Assembly: GCA_020630015.1 (NCBI GenBank)
Contig: JAHDCF010000004.1
Span: 1-64,000, forward strand
Source: Planktomarina sp.
GTDB lineage: Bacteria > Pseudomonadota > Alphaproteobacteria > Rhodobacterales > Rhodobacteraceae
DNA length: 64,000 nt
Direction: 5' to 3'
Shown here: positions 18,726 to 26,791 of the stretch, one piece after another
Numbering within the stretch: position 1 is the stretch's first letter
How the letters are laid out: each line of letters begins with the position of its first letter
The notes under the pieces: generated by a model
Databases searched by the model: none
What the model was told of the DNA's origin: nothing
The model's input: the letters and a program-made list of their open reading frames with translations, nothing else
Made by a program: the position numbers and the translations under genes

Positions 18726-19931
18726 ATGATCGGGTTTATTGGGAAAAACTTTAGATGGCTTTTCGCCGGTGCCATTTTGGCATTCGGTTCCAGTTTTGGA
18801 CAAACCTTTTTCATTTCTCTTTTTGAAGGCCAGATAAGGAGTTTTTTTCAACTTTCATATGGCGAGTGGGGCGTAATTTACGCCGTCGGAACTTTGTCTT
18901 CTGCTGTGGTGATGCTTTTTGCAGGTTCACTCACTGATCGCTTTCGCGCCAGGGCACTGGGCGCCTTGTTTTTGTTACTTCTGGCGTTTTCCTGCATGTT
19001 CATGGCGCTGAACCCCGTGGTTTGGATGTTGCCTGTCATTATCTTCGCATTGCGATTTACTGGCCAAGGAATGATATCTCATATCTCTGTTGTTGCGATG
19101 TCACGATGGTTCGTTGCAAACCGTGGAAAGGCCATTGCCATTTCAACATTGGGGTATTCAATCGGAGAAGCCTTTCTTCCGATGCTTTTTATCGCGCTAC
19201 TTTCATATGTGATGTGGTGGAAGTTATGGATTATCGCGGCAGCAATCGCACTCCTTCTTGCGCCAATCATTTGGACGCTGCTGAAAGAAGAACGCGAACC
19301 AAAATCCGAACAAGAAAATCAAATGAATCTTGGCATGCAAAACCAGCATTGGACGCGGTCGGAAATGATGAAGCACCCTTTGTTTTGGATGCTTCTACCT
19401 TCATTGATTGGACCGTCCGCCTTTGTCACTTCATTCTTTTTCTTCCAGGTTCGGTTTGCTGATATCAGCAATATTACACACCTTGAACTGGCTTTGGTCT
19501 TTCCAGTTTTCACACTGGTTGCAATTTTATCCACGATCGCATCTGGAATTGCGCTGGATTCAATGGGAACCCGAAGGTTGATACCATTCCACCAAATCCC
19601 AATTGCGCTTGGTTTCTTGTTTTTCTCTCTGGCGAATTCATATCTTGGTATCATAACTGGAATGATTTTAATGGCGATTTCCACTGGTTCTTACGGAACC
19701 CTAATTAGCGCCTTTTGGGCAGAGTTTTACGGAACGAAAAACTTAGGATCAATTAAATCGGTCGGCATGTCTTTGATGGTATTCGGATCGGCGATCGGAC
19801 CCGCAACAATCGGATATTTTTTAGATCTTGGATCGGAACTAGATCAGCAATATTTTTGGGCGGCTTTATATTTCTTTTTCGCAACTTCCATGTCGATGGT
19901 TGCAATGTTTTCTTTGCGCTTTCATCGATAG
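18726..19931 (+). CDS. Major facilitator superfamily transporter, substrate unknown
   Basis: An inner-membrane protein of about 401 residues with around twelve hydrophobic helices. The MFS loop 2-3 signature is recognisable as GSLTDRFRARALG (about residues 70-82), and a central charged loop (EEREPKSEQENQ, about 180-195) separates the two halves. RNRGKAIAISTLGYSIGEA-type sequence in helices 4-5 resembles the monocarboxylate/oxalate branch, but the substrate cannot be assigned. ATG 18726 is preferred to TTG 18723. It lies 36 bases after hslU with no terminator visible between, and its stop overlaps the convergent smr gene by 10 bases. Confidence 0.85.
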   Translation: MIGFIGKNFRWLFAGAILAFGSSFGQTFFISLFEGQIRSFFQLSYGEWGVIYAVGTLSSAVVMLFAGSLTDRFRARALGALFLLLLAFSCMFMALNPVVWMLPVIIFALRFTGQGMISHISVVAMSRWFVANRGKAIAISTLGYSIGEAFLPMLFIALLSYVMWWKLWIIAAAIALLLAPIIWTLLKEEREPKSEQENQMNLGMQNQHWTRSEMMKHPLFWMLLPSLIGPSAFVTSFFFFQVRFADISNITHLELALVFPVFTLVAILSTIASGIALDSMGTRRLIPFHQIPIALGFLFFSLANSYLGIITGMILMAISTGSYGTLISAFWAEFYGTKNLGSIKSVGMSLMVFGSAIGPATIGYFLDLGSELDQQYFWAALYFFFATSMSMVAMFSLRFHR

Positions 19932-20473
19932 GAATTTTTCAAAAATACGTAATACGCACCACTTCCACCGTGTTTTTGGTGCGCCGGAATAACATCTTTT
20001 ACCAAACTTAAAAACGGCGGTCGCTTAAGCCACAATGGTACGTTCTGACGAAGAACTCCTATTCGCTCCGGAATTGGACCATCAACATGTTTGACTTTAC
20101 CTTTACCCGTAATCACCAAAACAAGTCGTAGGTTTCTTTGAGCTGCTCTAAATATAAAGCTGGTAAGTTCAGGCAGTGCTTCTGCCTGCGTCAAACCATG
20201 CAAATCAATTCGCCCTTCTGGTACCAATTTACCGCGTCGTATTCTTCTGTCGGGTCGATGCTTTGTTTCGTTCGAAGCTATCAAAGCCGACGGGAACGGC
20301 TTCGATACACTTCCTACTTGAAAATGCTGAATGGTCGGTCGATCTGAATTTTTTATCGCTTTTGTTGGTGCCTTAGGGGCTTCAAAAACAGCCGGCTCGC
20401 TCAACCCCTTGTCAGTAGTTGCCGCAACCTTGTTCCAAAGAACCCGTTCATCATTGGAAATCTTTCGTCCCAT
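19922..20473 (-). CDS. Smr-domain protein (possible RNA/DNA endonuclease)
   Basis: A 183-residue protein with a variable N-terminal half and a C-terminal Smr domain (about 85-183). The motif LHGLTQAEA gives the conserved D-L-H-G, ITGKGK gives the T-G-x-G loop, and the HGGSGAYYVFLK end matches the family. Smr domains in bacterial proteins can cleave nucleic acid, for example MutS2 and the ribosome-rescue nuclease SmrB; the role of this short stand-alone form is unknown. The ATG at 20473 lies one base beyond the mltA stop, so it is part of the tim44-mltA-smr operon. The in-frame extension upstream lies inside mltA and is not supported. Confidence 0.9.
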   Translation of the reverse strand: MGRKISNDERVLWNKVAATTDKGLSEPAVFEAPKAPTKAIKNSDRPTIQHFQVGSVSKPFPSALIASNETKHRPDRRIRRGKLVPEGRIDLHGLTQAEALPELTSFIFRAAQRNLRLVLVITGKGKVKHVDGPIPERIGVLRQNVPLWLKRPPFLSLVKDVIPAHQKHGGSGAYYVFLKNSYR

Positions 20474-20474
20474 A

Positions 20475-21497
20475 TCAACGAGACGCAACCTTTTTGAATG
20501 CCGCCTCAACGGGAAGTAAAACAACCAGACGGCCAGGGTCTTTTACTGTGCCCGCTTCTTTTCCAGCTTCATCACCCGTGCCATAAAAAATATCCGCCCT
20601 TTGTGCGCCCTTGATGGCAGAGCCCGTATCCTGAGCAACCATCAGACGGTGGATGGGTTTTCGACCCCCCTTTTCAATCCAAACTGGCGCGCCCAGCTTC
20701 ACAAACGCTGGATCAACGGCAACAGATCGCATTTTTGAAATTGACCTATTCATGGCCCCTAACGGACCTTTTTCAGCAGGCACCTGATCCACTTTGCGAA
20801 AAAAAACATATGAAGGATTGTGCCAAAGAAGCTCTCGTCCAAGTTCAGGATTGCGTTTAACCCATTTCGAAATGCCTTGTGCGGACACTTGATGGTTTTC
20901 CATTATCCCTCGTCGCACCATTTCTTGCCCGATAGATCGATAGGGAAATCCATTTGCGCCCCCATATCCCAAGCGCATTGATCGACCATTCGTAAGCTTC
21001 ACACGACCCGAACCCTGGATCTGAAGAAAAAACGCCGCAACAGGATCATCAACCCAAACAAGCTCCAATTCACGTCCATCAAGTGCACCGTTTTCAATGG
21101 ATTGTCTTGAGGGCAATGATTGGCCAGCAGGCCAATCTTTTGGATAAGTGTACAAAGGCGTGTCGTATCGTGAAGTCTGAACAAGCGACCCTTTTAGTTG
21201 CGGTTCAAAATACCCTGTGAATAATCCTGGCTTACCATCTTCGATCATCACTGGTTGAAAGAATGTTTCAAAGAAAAGCTTTGGGTTTGGGTTCGATTTT
21301 GCAACAGTACAAATTGGCGCCCATGTTTCATCACGAAGATCGCCACAAGTTTCTTTGAAAACCTTCAATGCACTTGAATGATCGTCCTCGGCCCAGCCAT
21401 CCAAGTCATCAAAGGACAGCAACGATTTTGTAATTTCAGCAGACACGGCGCTTGAAATAAAAAATAATGCAGTGATGAAAAAACATATTCGGCGCAT
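20475..21497 (-). CDS. mltA: Membrane-bound lytic murein transglycosylase A
   Basis: Cleaves the MurNAc-GlcNAc bond in peptidoglycan, releasing 1,6-anhydro sugars in the periplasm. The 340-residue protein has a signal peptide (MRRICFFITALFFISSAVSA). There is no cysteine at the expected lipobox, so it may be soluble in the periplasm. The MltA barrel domain includes FTGYFEPQ (about 110) and IQGSGRV, and the C-terminal 3D domain has VAQDTGSAIKGAQRADIFYG with its three aspartates. ATG 21497 overlaps the tim44-like stop (TGATG). Its products would feed cell-wall recycling, for which amgK and murU are present elsewhere in the window. Confidence 0.95.
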   Translation of the reverse strand: MRRICFFITALFFISSAVSAEITKSLLSFDDLDGWAEDDHSSALKVFKETCGDLRDETWAPICTVAKSNPNPKLFFETFFQPVMIEDGKPGLFTGYFEPQLKGSLVQTSRYDTPLYTYPKDWPAGQSLPSRQSIENGALDGRELELVWVDDPVAAFFLQIQGSGRVKLTNGRSMRLGYGGANGFPYRSIGQEMVRRGIMENHQVSAQGISKWVKRNPELGRELLWHNPSYVFFRKVDQVPAEKGPLGAMNRSISKMRSVAVDPAFVKLGAPVWIEKGGRKPIHRLMVAQDTGSAIKGAQRADIFYGTGDEAGKEAGTVKDPGRLVVLLPVEAAFKKVASR

Positions 21498-22153
21498 CAA
21501 TCACCAGTCGCGCTAAGATACCAGTTCGGGTTTTCTGAACCCATTTTTCTAAAGAATGTCCAGGTATCGCGCTGCCGCTTCACCTCTGTTTCATCACCCT
21601 CAACTATTTCACCTGCATTATCACGCACAACAGATGTAAGTTCGCCAACGAAACGCACATCGACTTCCGCTTCATTTGTGGAAGGATCAAAGTTGACAGA
21701 TTTCAATGTGGTCTCTCGAACGCCTATGAAATTTGCTTCGATGGTCAGGCCCTGACTTTTGCGCGCCTCAATCCCTGTGGCAAATGCCTCATAAACCTCT
21801 GGTGAAATGAAATCGCGGACTTCGGTCAAATCTCCGTTTTCGTAGGCCATCAATATCATCTCATAGGCACCTTTTGCGCCTTGAAGAAAATCAGATACCG
21901 TAAAGCTTGGCTCGGCTGCCTTCATTTTGGTCAGTGCCTTCGCTTCGTCACTATTTTCTTCAACATAATCTGTAATATCATTGTCAAAACCACCATCAAT
22001 GACTTCAAAGTTCTGACGGGATTGTTGCGCCGGGTCTTGCTGTGCTGGTGGTTGTTCAAACCCATCCCGGGTTCCAAGAACAGACCTCAACTTCAAGATC
22101 AAAAAGATCGCTATCCCTGCAAGGATAAGTAGCTGTATCAATTGACTGTCCAT
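21497..22153 (-). CDS. Tim44-domain membrane-anchored protein (TimA-like)
   Basis: A 218-residue protein with an N-terminal membrane helix (about 5-22), a low-complexity Q/P/N-rich linker (about 33-75) and a Tim44-like domain (about 85-215) ending in TWTFFRKMGSENPNWYLSATG. Related alphaproteobacterial proteins resemble mitochondrial Tim44 and have been linked to envelope or translocation functions; the molecular role is unsettled. It is the first gene of a minus-strand operon with mltA and smr and diverges from fxsA across 103 bases. secB, the export chaperone, lies just beyond fxsA. Confidence 0.93.
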   Translation of the reverse strand: MDSQLIQLLILAGIAIFLILKLRSVLGTRDGFEQPPAQQDPAQQSRQNFEVIDGGFDNDITDYVEENSDEAKALTKMKAAEPSFTVSDFLQGAKGAYEMILMAYENGDLTEVRDFISPEVYEAFATGIEARKSQGLTIEANFIGVRETTLKSVNFDPSTNEAEVDVRFVGELTSVVRDNAGEIVEGDETEVKRQRDTWTFFRKMGSENPNWYLSATGD

Positions 22154-22256
22154 TTGGCCCTACTTTCGCGATGTTGGCAATTTACTTTACTCGGACTTAT
22201 GTAAGGTACGGGCTGGGTCAAGTCCACAAAGCAAGAATGATTAGGAAACTTCAAAT

Positions 22257-22730
22257 ATGCGCCTTCTTTTGGCTTTCATCTTTGTCCCTCTTATTGAGAT
22301 CGGGCTTTTCATCCAAGTTGGCGGAATGATTGGAATGTGGCCAACGCTTGCTATTGTTTTGATCACGGCTGTCTTTGGATCGTTCATGATAAGAAGTCAG
22401 GGTGTCGCAACATTTGCAAGACTTCAAAAATCTATTTCCAACTTAAATGATCCAACAGAGCCTTTGGCACATGGTGCGATGATAATATTTGCTGGGGCGC
22501 TTTTACTTACCCCTGGTTTTTTTACGGATGCTATTGGGCTATTGCTTTTAATTCCCGGAGTTCGAAGTGCAATTTATACATATGTTCGCTCAAGAATGGT
22601 GGTTTCAACATTTCAGTCAAACCACTCTGAGCAGGAAAATCCTGACCCTAACACCAATCATACCATAATTGATGGCGAATTTAGTGAAGTCTCGGAAAGT
22701 CAAAACCGTTCTGGTTGGACCAAGGATTGA
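22257..22730 (+). CDS. fxsA: FxsA family membrane protein
   Basis: A 157-residue integral membrane protein with about four helices. The start MRLLLAFIFVPLIEIGLFIQVG and GPF-like signature regions fit FxsA, whose overproduction in E. coli relieves F-plasmid exclusion of phage T7. Its normal job is unknown. The C-terminal 35 residues are hydrophilic and acidic. An AGGAAAC ribosome site precedes the ATG. secB follows 55 bases later on the same strand, the usual neighbourhood in alphaproteobacteria. Confidence 0.9.
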   Translation: MRLLLAFIFVPLIEIGLFIQVGGMIGMWPTLAIVLITAVFGSFMIRSQGVATFARLQKSISNLNDPTEPLAHGAMIIFAGALLLTPGFFTDAIGLLLLIPGVRSAIYTYVRSRMVVSTFQSNHSEQENPDPNTNHTIIDGEFSEVSESQNRSGWTKD

Positions 22731-22785
22731 GGCATCTGCATATCTCTGTTAACGAAACGGAAACATTTTTTGGGAGATAGCCAGA

Positions 22786-23286
22786 ATGGCAAAAAAACCG
22801 AAGGCAGAGGAAAATCCAGCCAATGAAAACCCAGCGCTGAACATGCGCATCTTGGCACAGTATGTGCGGGACATGTCGTTTGAGAACATCTTGGCGCAAA
22901 AAGGTACAAGCGGCGACACAACACCAGAGGTTTCTGTTCAAGTAAATCTTGATGCCCGTAAACGTGCTGTTGAAAACCAGTACGAAGTCATCATCAAAAC
23001 CGATATCAAATCAACCACGAAAGAAAAAGGCGAGCCCATGTTCCTTCTTGAGTTGGAATATGCCGGACTTTTCCACATCGAAAACATTCCAGAAGACCAG
23101 CTGCATCCCTTTTTGATGATCGAGTGCCCTCGCCAGTTGTTCCCATATCTGCGTCGTATTGTCGGCGATGTTACTCGCGACGGTGGATTTCCACCACTTA
23201 ACCTTGAAACGATTGATTTCTTGGGAATGTATCGAGCGGAAATTCAAAGAAGAATCTCGGAAAAAGCATCTGAAAAAGCAAACTAA
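22786..23286 (+). CDS. secB: Protein-export chaperone SecB
   Basis: Tetrameric cytosolic chaperone that keeps precursors unfolded for SecA. The 166-residue sequence has the peptide-binding core with VNLDARKR, LLELEYAGLF and the conserved LMIECPRQLFPYLRRIVGDVTRDGG segment (split across about residues 107-130), then LNLETIDFLGMY. An acidic/low-complexity N-terminal extension is usual in this class. It overlaps the convergent dnaQ by 4 bases and lies close to the probable replication origin, as in Caulobacter. Confidence 0.98.
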   Translation: MAKKPKAEENPANENPALNMRILAQYVRDMSFENILAQKGTSGDTTPEVSVQVNLDARKRAVENQYEVIIKTDIKSTTKEKGEPMFLLELEYAGLFHIENIPEDQLHPFLMIECPRQLFPYLRRIVGDVTRDGGFPPLNLETIDFLGMYRAEIQRRISEKASEKAN

Positions 23287-23972
23287 ATCGTTTTCCAGAT
23301 TGCGTTTTCACCAAGGGCGGCCACGAAATCTTCGTGCGCCGCCTTTTCTTTTTCAGAAAGTCGTGAAGGCAAAGCCGTGGGTCGCGGTGTCGCGCGCCAA
23401 TTTGAGTCTGTTTCAATTTGTGTGCTTTTGGATTTATTTGCTGTTAAAACAAAATCTGGCTGTCGGCCGCCCAAAAGCTCTAAATAAACTTCCGCTAAAA
23501 TCTCGGAATCAAGCAACGCGCCGTGCAAGGTTCTTGCCGAATTATCGATTCCAAATCTTCTACACAGCGCATCTAGTGAAGCTGGTGATCCAGGAAATCT
23601 CCGGCGAGCGATTTCCAGCGTGTCAATTGCCTGATCATTTGGCAATAGTGGTTTTTTAACCCAACCCAATTCAGCGTTTAAGAATTTCATATCGAATGCC
23701 GCATTGTGAATGATCAATTTAGCATCTTTGACGAAATCCAAAAATTCATCTGCTATTTTTGCGAACACTGGCTTGTCCGACAAAAACTCTTCGCTCAAAC
23801 CATGCACTTCAAATGCACCTTGGGGCATATCTCTTTCTGGGTTGATGTATTGGTGATAGGTCCTGCCTGTGGGCATGTGATTGAGTAATTCGACGGCCCC
23901 GATCTCTACGATGCGATCACCTTGAAATGGTTCAAATCCGGTGGTTTCCGTATCCAAAACTATTTCACGCAT
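23283..23972 (-). CDS. dnaQ: DNA polymerase III epsilon subunit (3'-5' proofreading exonuclease)
   Basis: Proofreading subunit of the replicative polymerase. The 229 residues carry the DEDDh exonuclease motifs: VLDTETTG (D and E at about 6-8), HNAAFDMKFL (D at about 97) and HGALLDSEILAEVY (H at about 155, D at about 160). The C-terminal tail (about 180-229) is the flexible region that contacts the polymerase. Its start overlaps the coaE stop by 8 bases, giving the operon maf/aroE-coaE-dnaQ transcribed away from the probable origin. Confidence 0.97.
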   Translation of the reverse strand: MREIVLDTETTGFEPFQGDRIVEIGAVELLNHMPTGRTYHQYINPERDMPQGAFEVHGLSEEFLSDKPVFAKIADEFLDFVKDAKLIIHNAAFDMKFLNAELGWVKKPLLPNDQAIDTLEIARRRFPGSPASLDALCRRFGIDNSARTLHGALLDSEILAEVYLELLGGRQPDFVLTANKSKSTQIETDSNWRATPRPTALPSRLSEKEKAAHEDFVAALGENAIWKTI

Positions 23973-24558
23973 TTTTTTCCTGCCGCCTTAACTCTTCCAA
24001 AATACTTTTAACACTTTGTTCAGCCATCTCCAAAGTGTCTGTTCTGACAACGAAATCAGATTTCGCGGCCTTTATTTCAGCCGACATTTGTTGATCTAAG
24101 ATTGTTACAAATTCTGCTTCATTCATGGTCTGCCGAGACAGAACACGCCTCCGCTGTTCCTCTTTCGTGGTTAAGACACATACGGTGGCATCAAATTCAT
24201 TCTGTATTCCCAGTTCAAAAAGCAAGGGAATATCAAATACCTGAATCATTGAGGTGTTTGTTTTTTTAAAATTTTCGCGATCCTCAAAAACAAGCGGGTG
24301 TATTATCCGATTAAGCTCAGTAAATTTATCGGTGTCTTCAGCCAAAATTTCTCTAAGTGCGGATTTATCAACTGCCCCGTTCACAATGGCGGTGGGGAAT
24401 TTTTCCGCTATAAGATTAACGGCCCCCCCACCCTTTTTGTACAATCGCCTTACCGCTTCGTCTGCATCCCAAATTGAGCATCCAAACCTTTCAAAGATTT
24501 TGGCTGTGGTGGTTTTACCCATTCCTATGGATCCTGTTAAGGCGATGCGAATGGTCAT
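23965..24558 (-). CDS. coaE: Dephospho-CoA kinase
   Basis: Last step of coenzyme A synthesis: phosphorylates dephospho-CoA at the ribose 3' position. The 197-residue protein begins MTIRIALTGSIGMGKTTTAK, with the P-loop GSIGMGKT at about 8-15, then the WDADEAV substrate motif and a late VLTTKEEQRRRVLSR lid segment. The open frame runs 18 codons further upstream but only inside aroE; ATG 24558 gives the normal N terminus and a 4-base overlap with the Maf-AroE stop. Length is normal for the family (about 195-205). Confidence 0.97.
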   Translation of the reverse strand: MTIRIALTGSIGMGKTTTAKIFERFGCSIWDADEAVRRLYKKGGGAVNLIAEKFPTAIVNGAVDKSALREILAEDTDKFTELNRIIHPLVFEDRENFKKTNTSMIQVFDIPLLFELGIQNEFDATVCVLTTKEEQRRRVLSRQTMNEAEFVTILDQQMSAEIKAAKSDFVVRTDTLEMAEQSVKSILEELRRQEKNA

Positions 24559-25973
24559 TTTAGTACTGCTTGTTTTAGTTTTTCTGTGACAGAAGGGGTT
24601 TTCCCAAACCACTTTTCAAATCCAGGGGCGGCTTGATGTAACAACATCCCGATCCCATCAACTATTTGAGCACCATTTTCTTTAGCAGCCTTCAAAAGCT
24701 CTGTTTCCAAGGGATTATACACCAGATCGTAAACGACCGTGTCCTGGCTGATTTTATCGATGTCCAATTCCAGTTTGTGCTGACCCACCATCCCAAGTGA
24801 GGTTGCATTTACTATCACATCACTACCATTCACTTCTTGGTTTCTGTCATCCCAATCAACCACAATCACCCGATTTCCAAAAAGCTTGGCAAGCTCTTCG
24901 GCTGTGTCACGCGTACGATTGGTAAGGATTACATTCGATGCGCCTTCGCTTAAAAACGCATCAATAATCGATGCAGATGCACCCCCCGCCCCTAAGACAA
25001 GTATTCTTTTATCTTTCGCTGACCAATGAGGAACGCTCGATTTAAGATTATTCATGAATCCTAAACCATCTGTATTATCTGCCACTATTTGACCTTCGTC
25101 ATTCCGATAGATTGTATTCGACGCCCCTACCCTTTTTGTGATTTCTGTTTTCACATTCGCCAATTCGATCGCGGTTTTTTTGTGTGGTATGGTAACATTA
25201 AATCCCTCGAAACCTACGGTTAGTAGAAGCCTTGCTGTTTCTAAAAAGAAATCTGGTGGCACATCGATTTTTAAATATTCCCCGGGAATTCCGTATTCAT
25301 CCAACCAAAAATTATGAAGTATTGGAGATTTGCTGTGTTTTATTGGATGCCCTAAAACTGCTGCTAATTTTGGATTAGGATGTGCCTGATCCAAAGACCC
25401 AAGTCGTTTCATTTGGGCAATGATGGGCCCAATCGAAAGACCCAGAATATCGAAATAGGTACCTTCGACAGATTCAAAAAGATGTGGCGTTTCTTCAAAT
25501 CTATAACCGCCGGCGCAGTTTTTTATTTCATCCCAATTTTCTTGAACATATTCTTTTATTTGTAATTCACTTAGATCGCGAAATTTTAGCTTAACTTCGC
25601 CGATATGACGCCAAATCGGCAGACCGTTTTGATAAAGTACATTTGCTGTAAACAACATGTGTTGTTTGCCAGCCATTTCTTTAAACCAGGCTGCCACGTC
25701 CTCTTTTGTGTTTGGTTTTCCTCTGATCTCGGTCGAAAAACTTAAAATCTGATCACATCCAAGAACAATATCAGATCTATGTTTCTGAGATGTTTTTCTT
25801 GCCTTCATTTCAGCAAGCGTGTCAGCAATATCTCTGGCACTTGCGCCATCTGAGATTAAAGCTTCTTTAACCACTTCCTCATCAATATTCGGTGTATGAG
25901 ACGTAAATTCTATTCTCGCTGATTTCAAAATTCGTTTCCGTACAGAAGAGGATGAGGCCAAAATCAAATTCAT
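24555..25973 (-). CDS. Maf nucleotide pyrophosphatase fused to shikimate dehydrogenase (Maf-AroE)
   Basis: One uninterrupted 472-codon frame contains two proteins that are normally separate. Residues 1 to about 188 are a Maf family nucleoside-triphosphate pyrophosphatase (ILASSSSVRKRIL; LGCDQ with D74; NCAGGYRFE; EGTYFDILGLSIGPI), a house-cleaning enzyme. Residues about 202-472 are shikimate 5-dehydrogenase AroE (VLGHPIKHSKSP; catalytic K in NVTIPHKK; ADNTDGLGF; NADP loop GAGGASASI). Linker LGSLDQAHPN joins them. Met188 (codon 25410-25412) could be an internal AroE start, but no good ribosome site precedes it. In other alphaproteobacteria maf and aroE are adjacent, so the fusion most simply arose by loss of the stop between them. 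A sequencing frameshift is not excluded but both halves look intact. Confidence 0.9.
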   Translation of the reverse strand: MNLILASSSSVRKRILKSARIEFTSHTPNIDEEVVKEALISDGASARDIADTLAEMKARKTSQKHRSDIVLGCDQILSFSTEIRGKPNTKEDVAAWFKEMAGKQHMLFTANVLYQNGLPIWRHIGEVKLKFRDLSELQIKEYVQENWDEIKNCAGGYRFEETPHLFESVEGTYFDILGLSIGPIIAQMKRLGSLDQAHPNPKLAAVLGHPIKHSKSPILHNFWLDEYGIPGEYLKIDVPPDFFLETARLLLTVGFEGFNVTIPHKKTAIELANVKTEITKRVGASNTIYRNDEGQIVADNTDGLGFMNNLKSSVPHWSAKDKRILVLGAGGASASIIDAFLSEGASNVILTNRTRDTAEELAKLFGNRVIVVDWDDRNQEVNGSDVIVNATSLGMVGQHKLELDIDKISQDTVVYDLVYNPLETELLKAAKENGAQIVDGIGMLLHQAAPGFEKWFGKTPSVTEKLKQAVLK

Positions 25974-26015
25974 GGATAAACCTGTGTGTAAAACCGTTCA
26001 TAATTGTGATGGGAT

Positions 26016-26024
26016 TTATTCACA
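26016..26024 (+). promoter_or_regulatory. DnaA box (TTATTCACA)
   Basis: Exact match to TTATNCACA on the plus strand, inside the probable oriC. Confidence 0.65.
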
Positions 26025-26092
26025 TCTCTCTGCTCTGTCTTAAACGGGATTGACGCCGATGTTAAACCACAAACCAAACACCATTTATACTC

Positions 26093-26101
26093 TGTGGATA
26101 A
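26093..26101 (-). promoter_or_regulatory. DnaA box (TTATCCACA)
   Basis: Perfect consensus DnaA box read on the minus strand, inside the probable oriC and about 30 bases from the start of the most AT-rich segment. Confidence 0.75.
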
Positions 26102-26130
26102 GGACAAAGTAGGTTGCTAAGCCAATTTGT

Positions 26131-26200
26131 TAAATTTCTTAAAATATGATAAGTATCTGATTTTTAAGTAGAAATATTACATATTTCTATTTTTTTACTT
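26131..26200. other. Candidate DNA-unwinding element of oriC
   Basis: By direct count only 10 of these 70 bases are G or C. The stretch contains a 7-bp inverted repeat, GAAATAT/ATATTTC, at 26171-26187 and runs of A and T, and is bracketed by DnaA-box-like sites at 26093 and 26210-26231. This is the composition expected of an unwinding element. Confidence 0.55.
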
Positions 26201-26293
26201 GTGTAACTTGGTGGATAAAATTTAATCCACAGTTTTTAGCTGTCCTACAAATAAAACTACTTTTATCTTTCTATATATATTAATGATAAGAAA

Positions 26294-26746
26294 ATGTTTG
26301 ATTTTCTCATCACCCTTTATCCTTGGATTAAATCACTTCATATTATTGCCGTGATATCATGGATGGCGGGCTTGTTTTATTTACCCCGCCTTTTTGTGCA
26401 CCACACAGAGTCCGTTGAACCAAAAAGTAATACTGACTTTCTGTTTAGAAAAATGGAAAGAAAGTTAATGAGCGTCATTATGTATCCAGCCATGTTTGTG
26501 GCTTGGGTCTGTGGGATTCTTTTGGCTATTACTCCGGGTCTTATAGATTTTGGAATGTTTTGGCCTTGGATAAAATTTATTTCCGTACTGCTGATGACTG
26601 GATTCCATTTATGGCTCTCAAACAGATTGAAACTGTTTGAACGTGGTGAAAATAGCATGACCGGAAAATCTTATCGAATTATGAATGAAGTGCCGACCGT
26701 TCTACTTCTTATCATCATTATCAGCGTCATTGTGAGACCCTTCTAA
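26294..26746 (+). CDS. hemJ: Protoporphyrinogen IX oxidase HemJ
   Basis: Membrane enzyme that oxidises protoporphyrinogen IX to protoporphyrin IX, the step before ferrochelatase. The 150-residue protein has about four hydrophobic helices and the family pattern LHIIAVISWMAGLFYLPRLFVHH (N-terminal histidine and W/R cluster), then RKLMSVIMYPAMFVAWV and a final RIMNEVPTVLLLIIIISVIV. It fits the UPF0093/HemJ family in length and order. It is the first gene to the right of the probable origin. hemH lies 31 kb further on; hemE, which often neighbours this gene, is absent from the window. Confidence 0.93.
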   Translation: MFDFLITLYPWIKSLHIIAVISWMAGLFYLPRLFVHHTESVEPKSNTDFLFRKMERKLMSVIMYPAMFVAWVCGILLAITPGLIDFGMFWPWIKFISVLLMTGFHLWLSNRLKLFERGENSMTGKSYRIMNEVPTVLLLIIIISVIVRPF

Positions 26747-26772
26747 AATTGACACTTCGTATTCATCGTCGT

Positions 26773-26791
26773 ATGGGGGCGAAGCTCCCAT
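26773..26791 (+). promoter_or_regulatory. Hairpin in the rho leader
   Basis: In the 102-base gap between hemJ and rho, ATGGGGG pairs with CTCCCAT around a CGAAG loop (one G-T pair). No T-run follows, so it is not a standard terminator. It could take part in rho autoregulation, which is known in other bacteria; that role is inference. Confidence 0.4.

Larger units (their letters stand above)
25974..26293. other. Probable chromosomal replication origin (oriC)
   Basis: This 320-base AT-rich gap is the only long non-coding stretch in the window and lies between two divergent gene blocks (maf/aroE-coaE-dnaQ leftward, hemJ-rho-mnmE-mnmG-rsmG-parA-parB rightward) that flank the origin in many alphaproteobacteria. 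Sites matching the DnaA box TTATNCACA: 26016-26024 plus strand (exact), 26093-26101 minus strand (exact). One mismatch: 25983-25991 minus, 26210-26218 minus, 26223-26231 plus. An unwinding-element-like segment lies between the boxes. Two parS sites follow 3.1 and 5 kb to the right. No CtrA sites (TTAA-N7-TTAA) were found. Position and motifs are seen; origin function is inferred. Confidence 0.75.

Noticed and set aside
26130-26142. CtrA-like TTAA pair in the probable oriC.
   Set aside because: The spacer between the two TTAA is 5 bases, not the 7 required, and no other pair fits.
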